Shown piece by piece: positions 45,068 through 56,332 of a DNA stretch of 64,000 nucleotides. Numbering within the stretch: position 1 is the first letter of the stretch; each line of letters begins with the position of its first letter. Below the pieces are notes generated by a model. It was not told where the DNA came from, did not search any database, and saw nothing but the letters and a program-made list of their open reading frames with translations. This DNA is from Acinetobacter sp. SFB (GTDB lineage Bacteria; Pseudomonadota; Gammaproteobacteria; Pseudomonadales; Moraxellaceae), in assembly GCF_001647545.1 (NCBI RefSeq), contig NZ_LSZH01000001.1, positions 62,001 to 126,000 on the forward strand. Reading direction: 5' to 3'. Both the position numbers and the translations under genes were made by a program.

Positions 45068-46045
45068 TCATTGAATTCGGTTTAAGGCAAGTTGGGTCAG
45101 GTTAATCAGTGCTTGGCGATATTCGCTATGCGGAAGCGCATCTAAAGCTTGCAGCGCAGATTCGGTTTCTTCTGTTGCACGTTGGCGGCAGTAATCAAGC
45201 GCGCCACAATTTTGTACAATGTCAATAACACGTTCTAATTGGGCTGTGCCACCGGTGGCAATGCTGCTGCGAACAATTTCATGTTCTTCATCGGTGGTTT
45301 TTTGCAGTGCAGAGATTAAGGGCAAAGTGGGTTTACCTTCCATTAAATCATCACCAATATTTTTACCTAATGTTTCAGCATCTGAGGTGTAGTCCAAAAT
45401 ATCGTCAATAATTTGAAAGGCATTACCAAAGTGACCGGCAAAAATTCGTAGCGGTTCACGGTATTGCGGTGTACCGGCTAAAATGGCCGCACCTTCTGTC
45501 GCCAGTTCAAATAAACGTGAAGTTTTACCGTGAATAATATCAAGATAAGTCTGTTCTGAGGTTTCAGGCTGATGCTGTGCTTGTAATTGTAGCACTTCTC
45601 CTTCAGCAATTTCACAGGTTCCGGTCGAGAAATCTTTGAGCAAGGTCATATCGTTTAAATCGACCAACAAATCGAAAGCACGCGAAATCAGGAAGTCACC
45701 GACCAAAACCGCAGTTTGATTATTCCAGGTGGCATTGGCAGTTGGACGACCACGACGCAAGCCTGATTCATCGACGACATCATCATGGACCAACGTTGCA
45801 GTGTGTAGCATTTCAATAACCGCCGCCAGTTTACGTTGACGTTCTATATCGGTCGCGCCGCAGGCTTTTGCCGCCAATAAGCACATAATCGGGCGCATAC
45901 GTTTACCGCCTGCTTCCACTACGTGCTTACTTACTGCCATCACCAAGGCAACTTTCGAAGTAATCCCTTCATTAATAAACGTGTCCATCGCAGCAAAGTC
46001 TGAAGCAACAGGAGCGAGAATATCTTGCTTAAAGTCGATGGCCAT
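45068..46045 (-). CDS. ispB: Polyprenyl (octaprenyl/nonaprenyl) diphosphate synthase
   Basis: Trans-prenyltransferase making the ubiquinone side chain, 325 residues. GGKRMRP, the first aspartate motif LVHDDVVDESGLRRG (simple DDxxD without insertion, as in long-chain enzymes) and the second, IIDDILDYTSD, are present. FARM-region residues near AAVIEMLHTATL should set the product length. It is divergent from rplU-rpmA, the arrangement found widely in gammaproteobacteria, which supports the IspB assignment over IspA. The ATG follows an AGAGG site. Confidence 0.93.
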   Translation of the reverse strand: MAIDFKQDILAPVASDFAAMDTFINEGITSKVALVMAVSKHVVEAGGKRMRPIMCLLAAKACGATDIERQRKLAAVIEMLHTATLVHDDVVDESGLRRGRPTANATWNNQTAVLVGDFLISRAFDLLVDLNDMTLLKDFSTGTCEIAEGEVLQLQAQHQPETSEQTYLDIIHGKTSRLFELATEGAAILAGTPQYREPLRIFAGHFGNAFQIIDDILDYTSDAETLGKNIGDDLMEGKPTLPLISALQKTTDEEHEIVRSSIATGGTAQLERVIDIVQNCGALDYCRQRATEETESALQALDALPHSEYRQALINLTQLALNRIQ

Positions 46046-46475
46046 GTGAAGAGAAACCTCTAAAAATTGAATTGCTTATTCTATAGTGTAACAACTATAT
46101 CTAATGATATAGCTAAGATCTTAAGATAGTTGCTCAAATCCTGACTAGGCAACTAGTTTTAAGCGAGTGCCCGTTCTAATACCTCATCTCATATGTGACT
46201 GAGCCGGTATTGCGTAGTCTATAGTAGCGGATTGATTTCAAAAATCTATTTCATTTTATAAAATGTAAAATTTCGAGCTAAAAGTCATTTATTTTCGAGA
46301 TTTAGATCGTTTATAAAATAAACATCCAATCCGCGCAAAAAAACCTTAAAATGGCTTGTTGTTTGATTTATTATCACTTACTATGTTTGCCCTAATATAT
46401 ACCCCAGTGGCGCTCGTATTAAGATCGGTATATTCCTTTATCGACACGACGACACGGGCATGTTTGGAGTACATT
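46046..46475 (+). promoter_or_regulatory. ispB/rplU divergent region with rplU promoter and leader
   Basis: A 430-bp spacer without a gene. At 46356-46384 TTGTTG, 17 bp, TACTAT forms a good sigma-70 promoter facing rplU. It would give an rplU leader of about 85 nt, which contains no stable hairpin I can see. The ispB promoter must lie further left and is not assigned. Confidence 0.5.
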
Positions 46476-46787
46476 ATGTACGCAGTAATCCAAAGCGGTG
46501 GTAAACAGCACCGTGTTATTGAGGGTGAAACCCTTAAAGTAGAATTGTTGAAAGCTGAAACTGGTACAACTATTACGTTTGATGACGTATTAATGCTTGT
46601 AAACGGCGAAAGCATTCAAATTGGTGCTCCAGTTGTTGCTGGTGCTACAGTAACTGCTGAAGTAGTTAGCCACGGTCGTCACGACAAAATCCGTATTGTT
46701 AAAATGCGTCGTCGTAAACATTACCGTAAACAACAAGGTCACCGTCAATGGTTTACCGAGTTGAAAATTACTGCTATTTCAGGCTAA
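46476..46787 (+). CDS. rplU: 50S ribosomal protein L21
   Basis: 103-residue L21: [20 protein letters not shown] at the start and the basic [20 protein letters not shown] segment that contacts 23S rRNA. The start at 46476 is fixed by TTGGAG seven bases before it; the reading frame continues 40 codons upstream but that part is non-coding leader. Co-transcribed with rpmA, 18 bp downstream. Confidence 0.97.
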   Translation: MYAVIQSGGKQHRVIEGETLKVELLKAETGTTITFDDVLMLVNGESIQIGAPVVAGATVTAEVVSHGRHDKIRIVKMRRRKHYRKQQGHRQWFTELKITAISG

Positions 46788-46805
46788 TTACGAGGATTAT
46801 GAAAC

Positions 46806-47060
46806 ATGGCTACTAAAAAAGCTGGTGGATCGACACGTAACGGTCGTGACTCGAACCCTAAAATGTTAGGTGTTAAAATGTATGGCGGTCAATCTGTGAC
46901 TGCTGGTAACATTATCGTTCGTCAACGTGGTACAGAATTCCATGCTGGTACAAACGTAGGTATGGGCCGTGACCATACTTTATTTGCTACCGCTGATGGC
47001 GTGATCAAATTCGAAGTGAAAGGCCAGTTCGGTCGTCGCTACGTATCTGTTGAAGCGTAA
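46806..47060 (+). CDS. rpmA: 50S ribosomal protein L27
   Basis: 84-residue L27. The N-terminal [20 protein letters not shown] reaches toward the peptidyl-transferase centre and needs no processing here (no Firmicutes-type extension). [17 protein letters not shown] and [13 protein letters not shown] are canonical. Second gene of rplU-rpmA. Confidence 0.97.
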   Translation: MATKKAGGSTRNGRDSNPKMLGVKMYGGQSVTAGNIIVRQRGTEFHAGTNVGMGRDHTLFATADGVIKFEVKGQFGRRYVSVEA

Positions 47061-47071
47061 GCTTAAATAGA

Positions 47072-47100
47072 AAAAAACCCACATTTGATGTGGGTTTTTT
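47072..47100 (+). terminator. rplU-rpmA terminator
   Basis: A 13-bp stem (AAAAAACCCACAT and complement) with a TTG loop and a T run, 11 nt past rpmA. Confidence 0.9.
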
Positions 47101-47272
47101 ATGTCTGTAAATTGGTTGAAAATAATCAGCGTCTTCATAATGATGTAGAAAAAACGACATTGAACATTAATAACAATACAAAACTTCTTATTTTCTCAAT
47201 TATTAGAAAGAAAAATTGGTTTAAGATGGCACATTGAAGAAATTGTAATACAGCAAATAAAAAGGTGATGAG

Positions 47273-47971
47273 ATGAAAATGCTTCGTAAAACCCTATGTG
47301 CTATGACATTAGGTACAGCAACGCTTGCACCGATCATGAGTACTGCTGTTTTTGCTGCGCCTGTTGCAGCGTCGGAGCAGCAAGCAACCAACAACTTGGT
47401 CAAACAGTTAACTAATATCCGTAGTTTGTCAGCAAATTTTGAACAAACGACCAAAGCCACTTCGGGGAGTAAAGTAGCTCAGAAAAAAGGCTTAACCGGA
47501 CAACATATGAATCAGACCTTTAAAGGTGTAATGAAGGTTGCCCGTCCTGGTAAGTTTTTCTGGGAAACCACCAGTCCGTCAAAACAGACTATTGTGACTT
47601 CAGGTAAAACCGTCTGGATTTATGACCCTGACTTGCAACAAGCAGTTCGTCAAAGTCTGGATGATCAAGTTGCGAATACACCAGCTTTATTATTGTCGGG
47701 CGATACCAGCCAGATTATGCAATCTTACCGGGTGACACAACCGGATAAAGGCAAGACTTATTACACCTTGCTGCCTAAAGACCGTGATGGTGCATTCCAA
47801 AGCTTGACCATTAGTTTTGGTGTCAACAAAGCACCAAGTTTAATGATTTTGGAAGATTCACTGGGTCAAACCACCTATGTTCGATTTAACAATGTGAAAG
47901 TGAATCCTTCAATTCCAGCATCAACTTTTAATTTTACACCGCCTAAAGGCACAGATATTATTGATCAGTAA
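47273..47971 (+). CDS. lolA: Outer-membrane lipoprotein carrier protein LolA
   Basis: Periplasmic chaperone that receives lipoproteins from LolCDE and hands them to LolB at the outer membrane. 232 residues with a signal peptide ending in AVFAAPVAA. LTNIRSLSANFEQTT, GVMKVARPGKFFWETTSPSK and TVWIYDPDLQQAVRQ are the LolA fold core. Relative to E. coli LolA there is a short extra lysine/Ser-rich loop (SGSKVAQKKGLTGQHM) common in Acinetobacter-type sequences. No lolB adjacent. Monocistronic. Confidence 0.92.
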   Translation: MKMLRKTLCAMTLGTATLAPIMSTAVFAAPVAASEQQATNNLVKQLTNIRSLSANFEQTTKATSGSKVAQKKGLTGQHMNQTFKGVMKVARPGKFFWETTSPSKQTIVTSGKTVWIYDPDLQQAVRQSLDDQVANTPALLLSGDTSQIMQSYRVTQPDKGKTYYTLLPKDRDGAFQSLTISFGVNKAPSLMILEDSLGQTTYVRFNNVKVNPSIPASTFNFTPPKGTDIIDQ

Positions 47972-48011
47972 TTAATTAATTTATAATGAGTTAATTAAGT
48001 AATTATTATTT

Positions 48012-48039
48012 AAAAGCAGTCATCCGTGACTGCTTTTTT
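48012..48039 (+). terminator. lolA terminator
   Basis: An 11-bp stem (AAAAGCAGTCA and complement) with a TCCG loop and six-T tail, 40 nt beyond lolA. Confidence 0.85.
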
Positions 48040-48249
48040 AGTTTATATTGCGCTAAAAATATAGCGATGCTTTTATAGACAAAATAAACTTAGGCAAAAA
48101 TAAATCTAAGCTGCAGAATAAATGTTCTAATTGCTCAGATATAAAGATAATAAGCGAAGGGGGGAAATAACCAAGATCAATGGTTCCTTAAAAAAACAAA
48201 AAATAAAAAATGAAAGCAGCAGAGAAAAAAGCTCAGGAGAATTTAAAAA

Positions 48250-49734
48250 GTGAAAAATAAAAATGTACTGAACCCAGTTGTGGATTATCCGCGTTTCACA
48301 GATTTAAAATCAAAATTTAATACTTATCGTCAAAAATTCATGGGACTGGGGGTGACTTGGCTACAAAAACGATCCATAGCTTCATCCAAAAATAAAACGA
48401 AAAATCCTTATCTTCATGGGATATTTGCTCCCGTAGGTGAAGTTGAAAACAGGGAGTTCAATATTATTGGTGAAATTCCAAAGCAATTAACGGGGCTATT
48501 GTTAAGACTAGGACCAAATCCGATTCATGTGGAAAATCAAGATGCCTATCATTGGTTTACAGGCGATGGAATGCTGCATGCTTTAAAAATTGAACAGGGT
48601 CAAGCAGTGTGGTTTAAAAGCCATTATATTGAAACGGATGCCCTGCAAAAGCAAAAGAACAAGCCTGTTAAAGCTGGATTTCGCCGTGGTCCCAGTGATG
48701 TGGTGAATACCAATGTTTTTTATCATGCCAATAAAATTTGGGCGAGTGTGGAAGCGGGTACTTTGCCAGCTCGCATAGATCTAGACCTGAATACAGAAGA
48801 ACACCGTTTTTTTAATACCGATGCAGACCTGCCTTTTACTGCACATCCGCATAAAGACAATAAAACCGCCCATTTACATGCCATTTGCTATGATGCGCTG
48901 GATATTAAGCATGCCTATTATGAAGTCATTGATCAGCAAGAAATGTTGCTGCATTGGGCTAAAATACCTGTGCAACACGGTCCCATGATTCATGATTGTG
49001 CCATTACCGAGCAGGATATTTTAATTTTTGATTTGCCGGTAACATTCTCTTTCAAGCAACTTATCAAAGGGAATCCCTTGCCTTATGCGTGGAATGAAAA
49101 GCATGCTGCACGCATTGGTATTTTGCCTAAATATGGTCGTGTAGATGAAGTACAATGGATTTCTATAGAGCCTTGTTTTATTTTCCATGCTGCAAATGCT
49201 TATCGGAGTGATCAACAGCAAATCATTCTGGATGTAGTGGTTCATCGCTACATGTTTAAAAAATCCCATCAAGGTCCATTTGAGCAGCAGAATACTCAAT
49301 TGCAGCGCTGGACAATTGATCTAAAGCAAAATACTGTCGACCGACAGGTATTGGATGCACAGGCGCAAGAATTTCCGAGAATTGACGAGCGCTATACCGG
49401 TGAAAAGCATCGTTATATTTATAGTATTAGTTTTGATCCTATGACAATGATCAAAGCCAATCACTTGATTTGTCACGACCTGCAAATAAATGAAAAAGCC
49501 ACATATAAATTTGGTGATCAATAGGTGACCGGAGAAGTCGTTTTTATTCCCGAGTCATCTAATGCGGCTGAGGGCGAGGGTTACTTATTATCCTATGTAC
49601 ATCACATCAATAAAGAAGGTTCAAAAGTGGGGATTTTAAAAGCCCAAGGTTTAAATATTCAGCCTCAAGCAGAAATTTTGCTTGGTGTACATGTGCCATT
49701 GGGCTTTCACGGAAATTGGGTCGATTTATCATAA
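48250..49734 (+). pseudogene. Carotenoid oxygenase (RPE65/lignostilbene-dioxygenase family), interrupted by an in-frame TAG
   Basis: An iron(II) oxygenase that would cleave carotenoid-type or stilbene-like double bonds, about 494 residues if read through. The frame begins at GTG 48250 (AGGAGA nine bases upstream) and meets TAG at codon 425 (49522-49524); the same frame then continues VTGEVVFIPESS without a shift to 49734. Three iron ligands lie before the stop: the AHPHKD segment (about 199), HDCAIT (248) and FHAANAY (313). The fourth, GFHGNW (about 487), lies after it. The truncated product would therefore lack one iron His and should be inactive. Confidence 0.8.
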
Positions 49735-49867
49735 AATTAGGGAATGTTTATTTTGTTTATCACGATTAGATTAAATATTTTTAAAGATACAATTTAAAAT
49801 TTCATTTAGTTACTGAGCTTTGTATAGTGAAGCCGCATGATAAAAGGCACTAGGTTGTTAAAATAAG

Positions 49868-50656
49868 ATGAAAATACGCATGAATCAACAATGGCTCTGG
49901 ATACTTCCTTTTTCTTTTGCTGCACTGGTGATGACCGGATGTCAGGAGCGAACTGCCCCACAAGCTGAACAGGCAGTAACAACAAAGCAGGAAAAGGCAG
50001 AATCCATTGCATTAATTCAAGCCAAAGTTGTTCCTGTGAAACTGAGCAAACCTGAAGCTTGCGATGCAGATGGCTGTATGCAGTACGACATTCAGACGGT
50101 AAAGACCAATCTTAATTGGATTGACGATTATTTTATCGAGCGAATTAAAAAAGCCGATCCTATTGCTTTTTCAACCGCACCGAATCAAAAAATCAATACT
50201 GCTGAAGGTGCTAATCCCAATCTAAGTCAAAGTTCGACCTATGTACGTTTTATTGGGCAGCAATATGACCGCGCGACCTTTGCCATTCAGACTTACAATT
50301 ATTCATCGGGTGCAGCACATGGCATGTATCACCAGGAATTTGTGAATTTTGATTTGAAAAACCAGAAACGTCTGGCGCTACAGGATATTCTGGTGAAGGG
50401 TACAGAACAGCAAGTATTAGATGCGCTTTATGATTCAAATAGCATCTGGTTAGATCAGCATAGTATTGAGCGCAGTAAGCTGAAGTTAAGTGATAATTTT
50501 TACTATGGGGCGAATGGGATTGTATTTGTCTATCCTCTATATGAGTTGGCTTCCTATGCAGAAGGGATGACCGAACTGACCTTGCCTTATGTTGCATTGA
50601 CCAAATTGATCAAAGCAGAATATTTGCCAAGTTTGCCGCACTATTCGATGCCTTGA
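49868..50656 (+). CDS. DUF3298/RsiV-domain lipoprotein
   Basis: 262 residues. The leader MKIRMNQQWLWILPFSFAALVMTGC ends with lipobox MTGC, so it is an envelope lipoprotein. The body matches the DUF3298 group related to the C-terminal part of RsiV: YNYSSGAAHGMYHQEFVNFD, then LALQDILVKG, and YYGANGIVFVYPLYELASYA. RsiV itself is an anti-sigma factor that binds lysozyme, but the helical anti-sigma segment is absent, so only the extracytoplasmic binding domain is shared. Function unknown. Confidence 0.8.
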   Translation: MKIRMNQQWLWILPFSFAALVMTGCQERTAPQAEQAVTTKQEKAESIALIQAKVVPVKLSKPEACDADGCMQYDIQTVKTNLNWIDDYFIERIKKADPIAFSTAPNQKINTAEGANPNLSQSSTYVRFIGQQYDRATFAIQTYNYSSGAAHGMYHQEFVNFDLKNQKRLALQDILVKGTEQQVLDALYDSNSIWLDQHSIERSKLKLSDNFYYGANGIVFVYPLYELASYAEGMTELTLPYVALTKLIKAEYLPSLPHYSMP

Positions 50657-50703
50657 TTTTTAGTTAATTCGGTTGAATTTGCTTTAATAAGGCGCAGCTG
50701 TAA

Positions 50704-52047
<1,344 letters not shown>

Positions 52048-52138
52048 TCTCCGGATTGATCAATAAATCTACAAATAGCACAGTTTTGTGCATGAAAATT
52101 GTTTAAGACAGTCAGATTTAAAAATACTGAGGTAATTC

Positions 52139-53515
52139 GTGGATATCTTTCCAATCTCTTTAAAGTTGCAACAGCAACCTTGTCTGATTGTCGGTGGCGG
52201 ACGTATTGCTTACCGTAAAGCGGTACTTTTGGCAAAAGCAGGTGCAATCATTCACGTGATAGCACCTGAAATTGAAGCCAATCTTCTTGAGATTGTGCAA
52301 GCGTACCACGGGCAATATGTCCAAGCGCCTTTTAGTCCAGATATTCCGTTACGCAATTACCGTTTGGTGATTGCCGCAACCAATGATAAAGCGACCAATA
52401 TTCAAGTTTTTGAAGCGTGTGAAGCTGAAAAAATATTGGTAAATAGTGTAGATGATCCACCGCATTGCCGTTTTATGGTTCCCGCCATTATTGACCGTTC
52501 ACCCCTAGTGGTTTCGATTGCCACCAATGGCACATCACCGGTTTTATCCCGTCAAATCCGTACCCAGTTAGAAGCAAGCATTCCATATGGTATGGGAAAA
52601 CTGGCTGATTTTTCCGGGAAATGGCGTGCTGCCGTCAAAGCTAAAATTGAAAATCCAGATGAACGTCGTATTTTTTGGGAAGACTTGTATGCAAGTCCCC
52701 TCAAGGAACAGGTGTTTAATGGCAATATGGCAGAAGCGGATCGTTTAATTGAACAAGCTTTAATGGAGTGGCAAACCCCAAAAGGTGAGGTTTATTTGGT
52801 CGGTGCAGGTCCGGGTGATCCGGAACTTTTGACCTTAAAAGCTTTACGCTTGATGCAACAGGCTGATGTGGTTATTTATGACCGTTTGGTGTCACTGCCG
52901 ATTTTAGATTTATGTCGCCGTGATGCAGAAAAAATCTATGTCGGCAAGGCCCGTTCCAATCATAGTGTTCCTCAAGATGGTATTAATGCTTTATTGGTGG
53001 AATATGCAGCGCAAGGTAAGCGTGTTTGCCGTTTAAAAGGCGGTGATCCATTTATCTTTGGTCGTGGTGGTGAAGAGATTCAAGAACTCTTTGCTGCAGG
53101 TGTGGCTTTTCAGGTGGTGCCGGGGATTACCGCGGCATCGGGCTGTTCTGCTTATGCCGGTATTCCTTTAACGCATCGTGATTATGCGCAAAGTGTCCGC
53201 TTCCTGACTGGACATTTGAAAGAAGGTTCGCCTGAATTGCCGTGGCATGAACTGGTCTATGAAAACCAGACCCTGGTGTTGTATATGGGCTTGGTCGGAT
53301 TGGAAAAAATCTGTGCCCAACTGATTGCACATGGCCAGCGTTCTAATATGCCAGTAGCCCTTATTTCTAAAGGTACAACACCGGACCAGAAAGTGGTGGT
53401 AGGAACTTTGGCAGACATTGCATCAAAAGTGACAGAACATCAAATTAAGGCACCCACCCTGACCATTATTGGTGAAGTAGTAAGTTTGCGCGAACAGTTA
53501 CAGTGGCAAGGCTAA
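52139..53515 (+). CDS. cysG: Siroheme synthase CysG (trifunctional)
   Basis: 458 residues combining two modules. An N-terminal precorrin-2 dehydrogenase/ferrochelatase (CysG_N, GGGRIAYRKAVLLAKAGA, about 1-200) is fused to a C-terminal SAM uroporphyrinogen-III methyltransferase (VYLVGAGPGDPELLTLKALR, then RLKGGDPFIFGRGGEE). It converts uroporphyrinogen III to siroheme, the cofactor of sulfite and nitrite reductases. The start is GTG 52139 with GAGG seven bases upstream. No cysJI or nirBD nearby. Confidence 0.93.
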   Translation: MDIFPISLKLQQQPCLIVGGGRIAYRKAVLLAKAGAIIHVIAPEIEANLLEIVQAYHGQYVQAPFSPDIPLRNYRLVIAATNDKATNIQVFEACEAEKILVNSVDDPPHCRFMVPAIIDRSPLVVSIATNGTSPVLSRQIRTQLEASIPYGMGKLADFSGKWRAAVKAKIENPDERRIFWEDLYASPLKEQVFNGNMAEADRLIEQALMEWQTPKGEVYLVGAGPGDPELLTLKALRLMQQADVVIYDRLVSLPILDLCRRDAEKIYVGKARSNHSVPQDGINALLVEYAAQGKRVCRLKGGDPFIFGRGGEEIQELFAAGVAFQVVPGITAASGCSAYAGIPLTHRDYAQSVRFLTGHLKEGSPELPWHELVYENQTLVLYMGLVGLEKICAQLIAHGQRSNMPVALISKGTTPDQKVVVGTLADIASKVTEHQIKAPTLTIIGEVVSLREQLQWQG

Positions 53516-53552
53516 TTCAAGCTTGTCATTTTATTTAAAGTAGAGAAATCCC

Positions 53553-54032
53553 GTGATTCATGTTGTATTGTATGAGCCAGAAATTCCTGCAAATACAGGG
53601 AATATTATTCGTTTATGTGCCAATACCGGTGCGCAACTTCATTTGGTAAAACCGCTTGGTTTTGAGCTGGATGATAAAAAGCTCAGACGTGCAGGTTTGG
53701 ATTATCATGAATGGGCACATATGAAAGTTTGGGAAAACTTTGCAGAATGTGTTGCTCATTTAAAAGAGCAGGGTATTGAAAATGATGCAATTTATCCTTT
53801 AACCACCAAAGGTGTTGAAACCCCGCATACTTCAAATTTAAACCGTCCGGTAGCATTATTGATGGGACCTGAAACACGGGGTTTGCCTGAAGATGTACGT
53901 ATGATGTTCCCGAAAGAACACTGGATTCGGTTGCCGATGGCAGAAAATTCACGCAGTTTGAATTTATCCAATGCAACTGCTGTGATCCTTTATGAAGCAT
54001 GGCGTCAGCAAGGCTTTCAAGAATTAAAATAA
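53553..54032 (+). CDS. trmL: tRNA (cytidine/uridine(34)-2'-O)-methyltransferase TrmL
   Basis: SPOUT-class methyltransferase of 159 residues modifying the wobble base of tRNA-Leu. MIHVVLYEPEIPANTGNIIR at the start and LLMGPETRGLPEDV plus IRLPMAENSRSLNLSNATAV near the C-terminus form the knotted SAM site. GTG start at 53553. It follows cysG by 37 bp and may be co-transcribed with it. Confidence 0.93.
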   Translation: MIHVVLYEPEIPANTGNIIRLCANTGAQLHLVKPLGFELDDKKLRRAGLDYHEWAHMKVWENFAECVAHLKEQGIENDAIYPLTTKGVETPHTSNLNRPVALLMGPETRGLPEDVRMMFPKEHWIRLPMAENSRSLNLSNATAVILYEAWRQQGFQELK

Positions 54033-54048
54033 GTTCTTCAAGTTTTAT

Positions 54049-54073
54049 AAAAACCACTTTCGGGTGGTTTTTT
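54049..54073 (+). terminator. trmL terminator
   Basis: A nine-bp stem (AAAAACCAC and complement) with a six-base loop and long T run, 16 nt past trmL. Confidence 0.85.
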
Positions 54074-54154
54074 TATGTAAGTTTCATTGATTTATCTTCA
54101 AAAAATGATCAATTTTAGTTATAAAAACTAAAACAGCGAAATAAGATAATCAAC

Positions 54155-54613
54155 ATGTTGAACTTTATAAGAAGCGTAAAATTTCAAAGTAGCTGGGGTG
54201 GTTTAATTAAGATTGTAGCACTTACTGCTTCTATATCTGCTTTTGCTAATCCGACAGCAGAGCGTGTATCTGAAAAAGTAGAACCACTTACACAAGCGGA
54301 AATCCAACAAAGCCTAAAAGATATGCAGACACGTATGAACCAGCAGATTGAAGCTTGGGGGAAGACATTAAAAGCAGAGGATTTTGAGCGGAGTTGGACG
54401 GGGCGGCAGTTGAAGAAATACAAGCGTCAGGAAGTGTGTGGAATTTATCAAAACATCATTAATGATATCTACCGGATGGCGGTTGAAAACAAGGCACGTT
54501 TAGCGGAGCAAGATCAAAAACTGTTGCATGATCGAAATGCCTTTATTCAGCGTCTGGGATATAAGGACAATATTGTAGATACCCAGATGGATTTTAACTG
54601 CCGGATTAAATAA
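54155..54613 (+). CDS. Exported protein of unknown function
   Basis: 152 residues. The first 32 form a signal peptide (ALTASISAFA cleaved before NP), so the product should be periplasmic or secreted. The mature part is helical, with Gln/Lys-rich segments (EIQQSLKDMQTRMNQQIEAW) and two Cys (EVCGIY, DFNCRIK) that could form a disulfide. I do not recognise a domain. It is monocistronic, with a clean terminator on each side. Confidence 0.72.
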   Translation: MLNFIRSVKFQSSWGGLIKIVALTASISAFANPTAERVSEKVEPLTQAEIQQSLKDMQTRMNQQIEAWGKTLKAEDFERSWTGRQLKKYKRQEVCGIYQNIINDIYRMAVENKARLAEQDQKLLHDRNAFIQRLGYKDNIVDTQMDFNCRIK

Positions 54614-54624
54614 CAGCTATAAAT

Positions 54625-54651
54625 AAAAAAGACGCATCAAGCGTCTTTTTT
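54625..54651. terminator. Bidirectional terminator between the exported protein and the PuuP-like permease
   Basis: An 11-bp stem (AAAAAAGACGC and complement) with an ATCAA loop and T run, 11 nt beyond one stop and 18 nt from the convergent permease stop. Confidence 0.87.
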
Positions 54652-54669
54652 ATGCAGTGAATGAAGCTA

Positions 54670-56067
54670 TTAATGAGAATCATCAAACTCGTTATGTTGG
54701 GGAGCTGGGTGTTTAAAACCTTTGGTTTTATAACCAAGATATAAAATACCGAACATTGCCCACCATAAGCCATATTTCAACGATGTTTCTTCAATTTCTA
54801 ACCACAGTGCAAACACACTAATGAAACCCAGTAATGGCACAATCACAAAGTTTAAAATATCTTTAAAGTTTTTGGTGCGTCCATCACGCAGTGCATAACG
54901 TGAAATGACTGACAGGTTAACAAAGGTAAATGCAGTTAAAGCACCGAAACTGATCAGTGAGATCACTGTATCAAGATTCATAAAGCCTGCAGTTAAAGCA
55001 ACCGCACCGACAATTAAAATATTGTATGAAGGTGTCAGGCTTTTAGGACTGATATGGCCAAAGATTTTCTTGTTAATGACGCCATCACGACCCATAGCAA
55101 ACATTAAGCGTGATACACCAGCATGTGCTGAAATACCTGATGCCAAAACCGTCACAATCGCAAAAGCAAGCACATAGGATTGGAATAGTGAACCCCCCAC
55201 CAACATTAAAATATCGGGCTGAGTCGCTGCAATATCCTCAAAATATGTTTTTGGATCGTTCGGGAAGTAAATTTGCATGAAGTAGGTGCTGACAATAAAA
55301 ATCACACCGGCAATCAAAGCAGTCAAGAAAATGGCTTTAGGCAAAGTCTTTTCAGTATCTTTGGTTTCTTCAGCAAGTGAACTTAAGGAGTCAAAACCGG
55401 TGAAGGAGAAGCACAGTAAAGTTGCACCGGTAATCAGTGCACCGACTGAAGTCAGCTCGTTCCAAAACGGTTCAAGGCTCCAAAGCTGATAGCGCTGATC
55501 TGCAGAGATTGGACCATCTGCATTAAAGCCCGCTTGTAGCTTGGTGTAAACCAAATAGGTAAATACAGCAATTACCACCAACTGTACCAACACAATCAAG
55601 CTATTGAAGTTCGCAACAAAGCGCGCACCCTTTAAGTTAACACCAGTCATGAATGCTGTAAGTACAACCACCCAAACCCAGTGGTTTACATCCGGGAAGA
55701 GCGCTTCCAGGTAAATTACTGCAAGAATGATGTTGACCATTGGGGACAGCAAGTAATCTAACCAAGATGACCAGCCGACCATAAAGCCGACATTGGGATG
55801 AATCGATTTTTGGGCATAGGTATACGCCGAACCCGAAGAAGGATAGCGACGAATCATATGACCATAACTCAGGGATGTTAATAAAATTGCAACGAGTGCA
55901 AATATGTAGGATGTCGGTACGTGAAAATGACTTTCTTCCGATACTAGGCCGAAAGTGTCAAATAACGTCATGGGCTGTATATAAGCTAAACCGATAATAA
56001 TGATGTGCCAGAGTCCCAGCGTTTTTTGCAGTTTAGCTGCCGATGGAGTCCCAGAGATATTTGTCAA
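54670..56067 (-). CDS. APC-family permease, putrescine importer PuuP-like
   Basis: 465-residue inner-membrane permease, about 12 membrane segments. LWHIIIIGLAYIQPMTLFDT, SYGHMIRRYPSSGSAYTYAQ and KSIHPNVGFMVGWSSWLDYL resemble E. coli PuuP closely, so uptake of putrescine or a similar amine is likely. It lacks neighbouring puu catabolic genes, so the substrate is inferred only. ATG at 56067. Confidence 0.78.
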   Translation of the reverse strand: MTNISGTPSAAKLQKTLGLWHIIIIGLAYIQPMTLFDTFGLVSEESHFHVPTSYIFALVAILLTSLSYGHMIRRYPSSGSAYTYAQKSIHPNVGFMVGWSSWLDYLLSPMVNIILAVIYLEALFPDVNHWVWVVVLTAFMTGVNLKGARFVANFNSLIVLVQLVVIAVFTYLVYTKLQAGFNADGPISADQRYQLWSLEPFWNELTSVGALITGATLLCFSFTGFDSLSSLAEETKDTEKTLPKAIFLTALIAGVIFIVSTYFMQIYFPNDPKTYFEDIAATQPDILMLVGGSLFQSYVLAFAIVTVLASGISAHAGVSRLMFAMGRDGVINKKIFGHISPKSLTPSYNILIVGAVALTAGFMNLDTVISLISFGALTAFTFVNLSVISRYALRDGRTKNFKDILNFVIVPLLGFISVFALWLEIEETSLKYGLWWAMFGILYLGYKTKGFKHPAPQHNEFDDSH

Positions 56068-56271
56068 CGGCGTTATCCTCTTAATCGTTGATCAAGGATC
56101 AGTCATGTTTATAAGGATCGTTTGAGACGAACGATCCCCCCTATACGAATAAAACAAAAGTGCGCCAATCTACTCTAGTTTGGTATCTTTTGCCAGTATC
56201 TTTGTAAATTGTTAATGCAGAAAATATGCCATTCGATATAAATAATTAGCTTTATCTTTCCACAAAGCAAA

Positions 56272-56299
56272 AGCCCGATGCTTAAAAAAACATCAGGCT
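56272..56299 (-). terminator. Terminator of the SCP2-like/adh unit
   Basis: A nine-position stem (AGCCCGATG with CATCAGGCT, one mismatch) with a ten-base loop and CTTTTG tail on the minus strand, 33 nt past the alcohol dehydrogenase stop. Confidence 0.65.
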
Positions 56300-56332
56300 A
56301 ATATTTTGCTATATTGGCTTATTTTTCAATAT

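Noticed and set aside
49522-49524. UAG recoding (for example pyrrolysine or general readthrough)
   Set aside because: The other genes in the window give no sign of reassigned stops, and a single broken gene is better explained by mutation or error.
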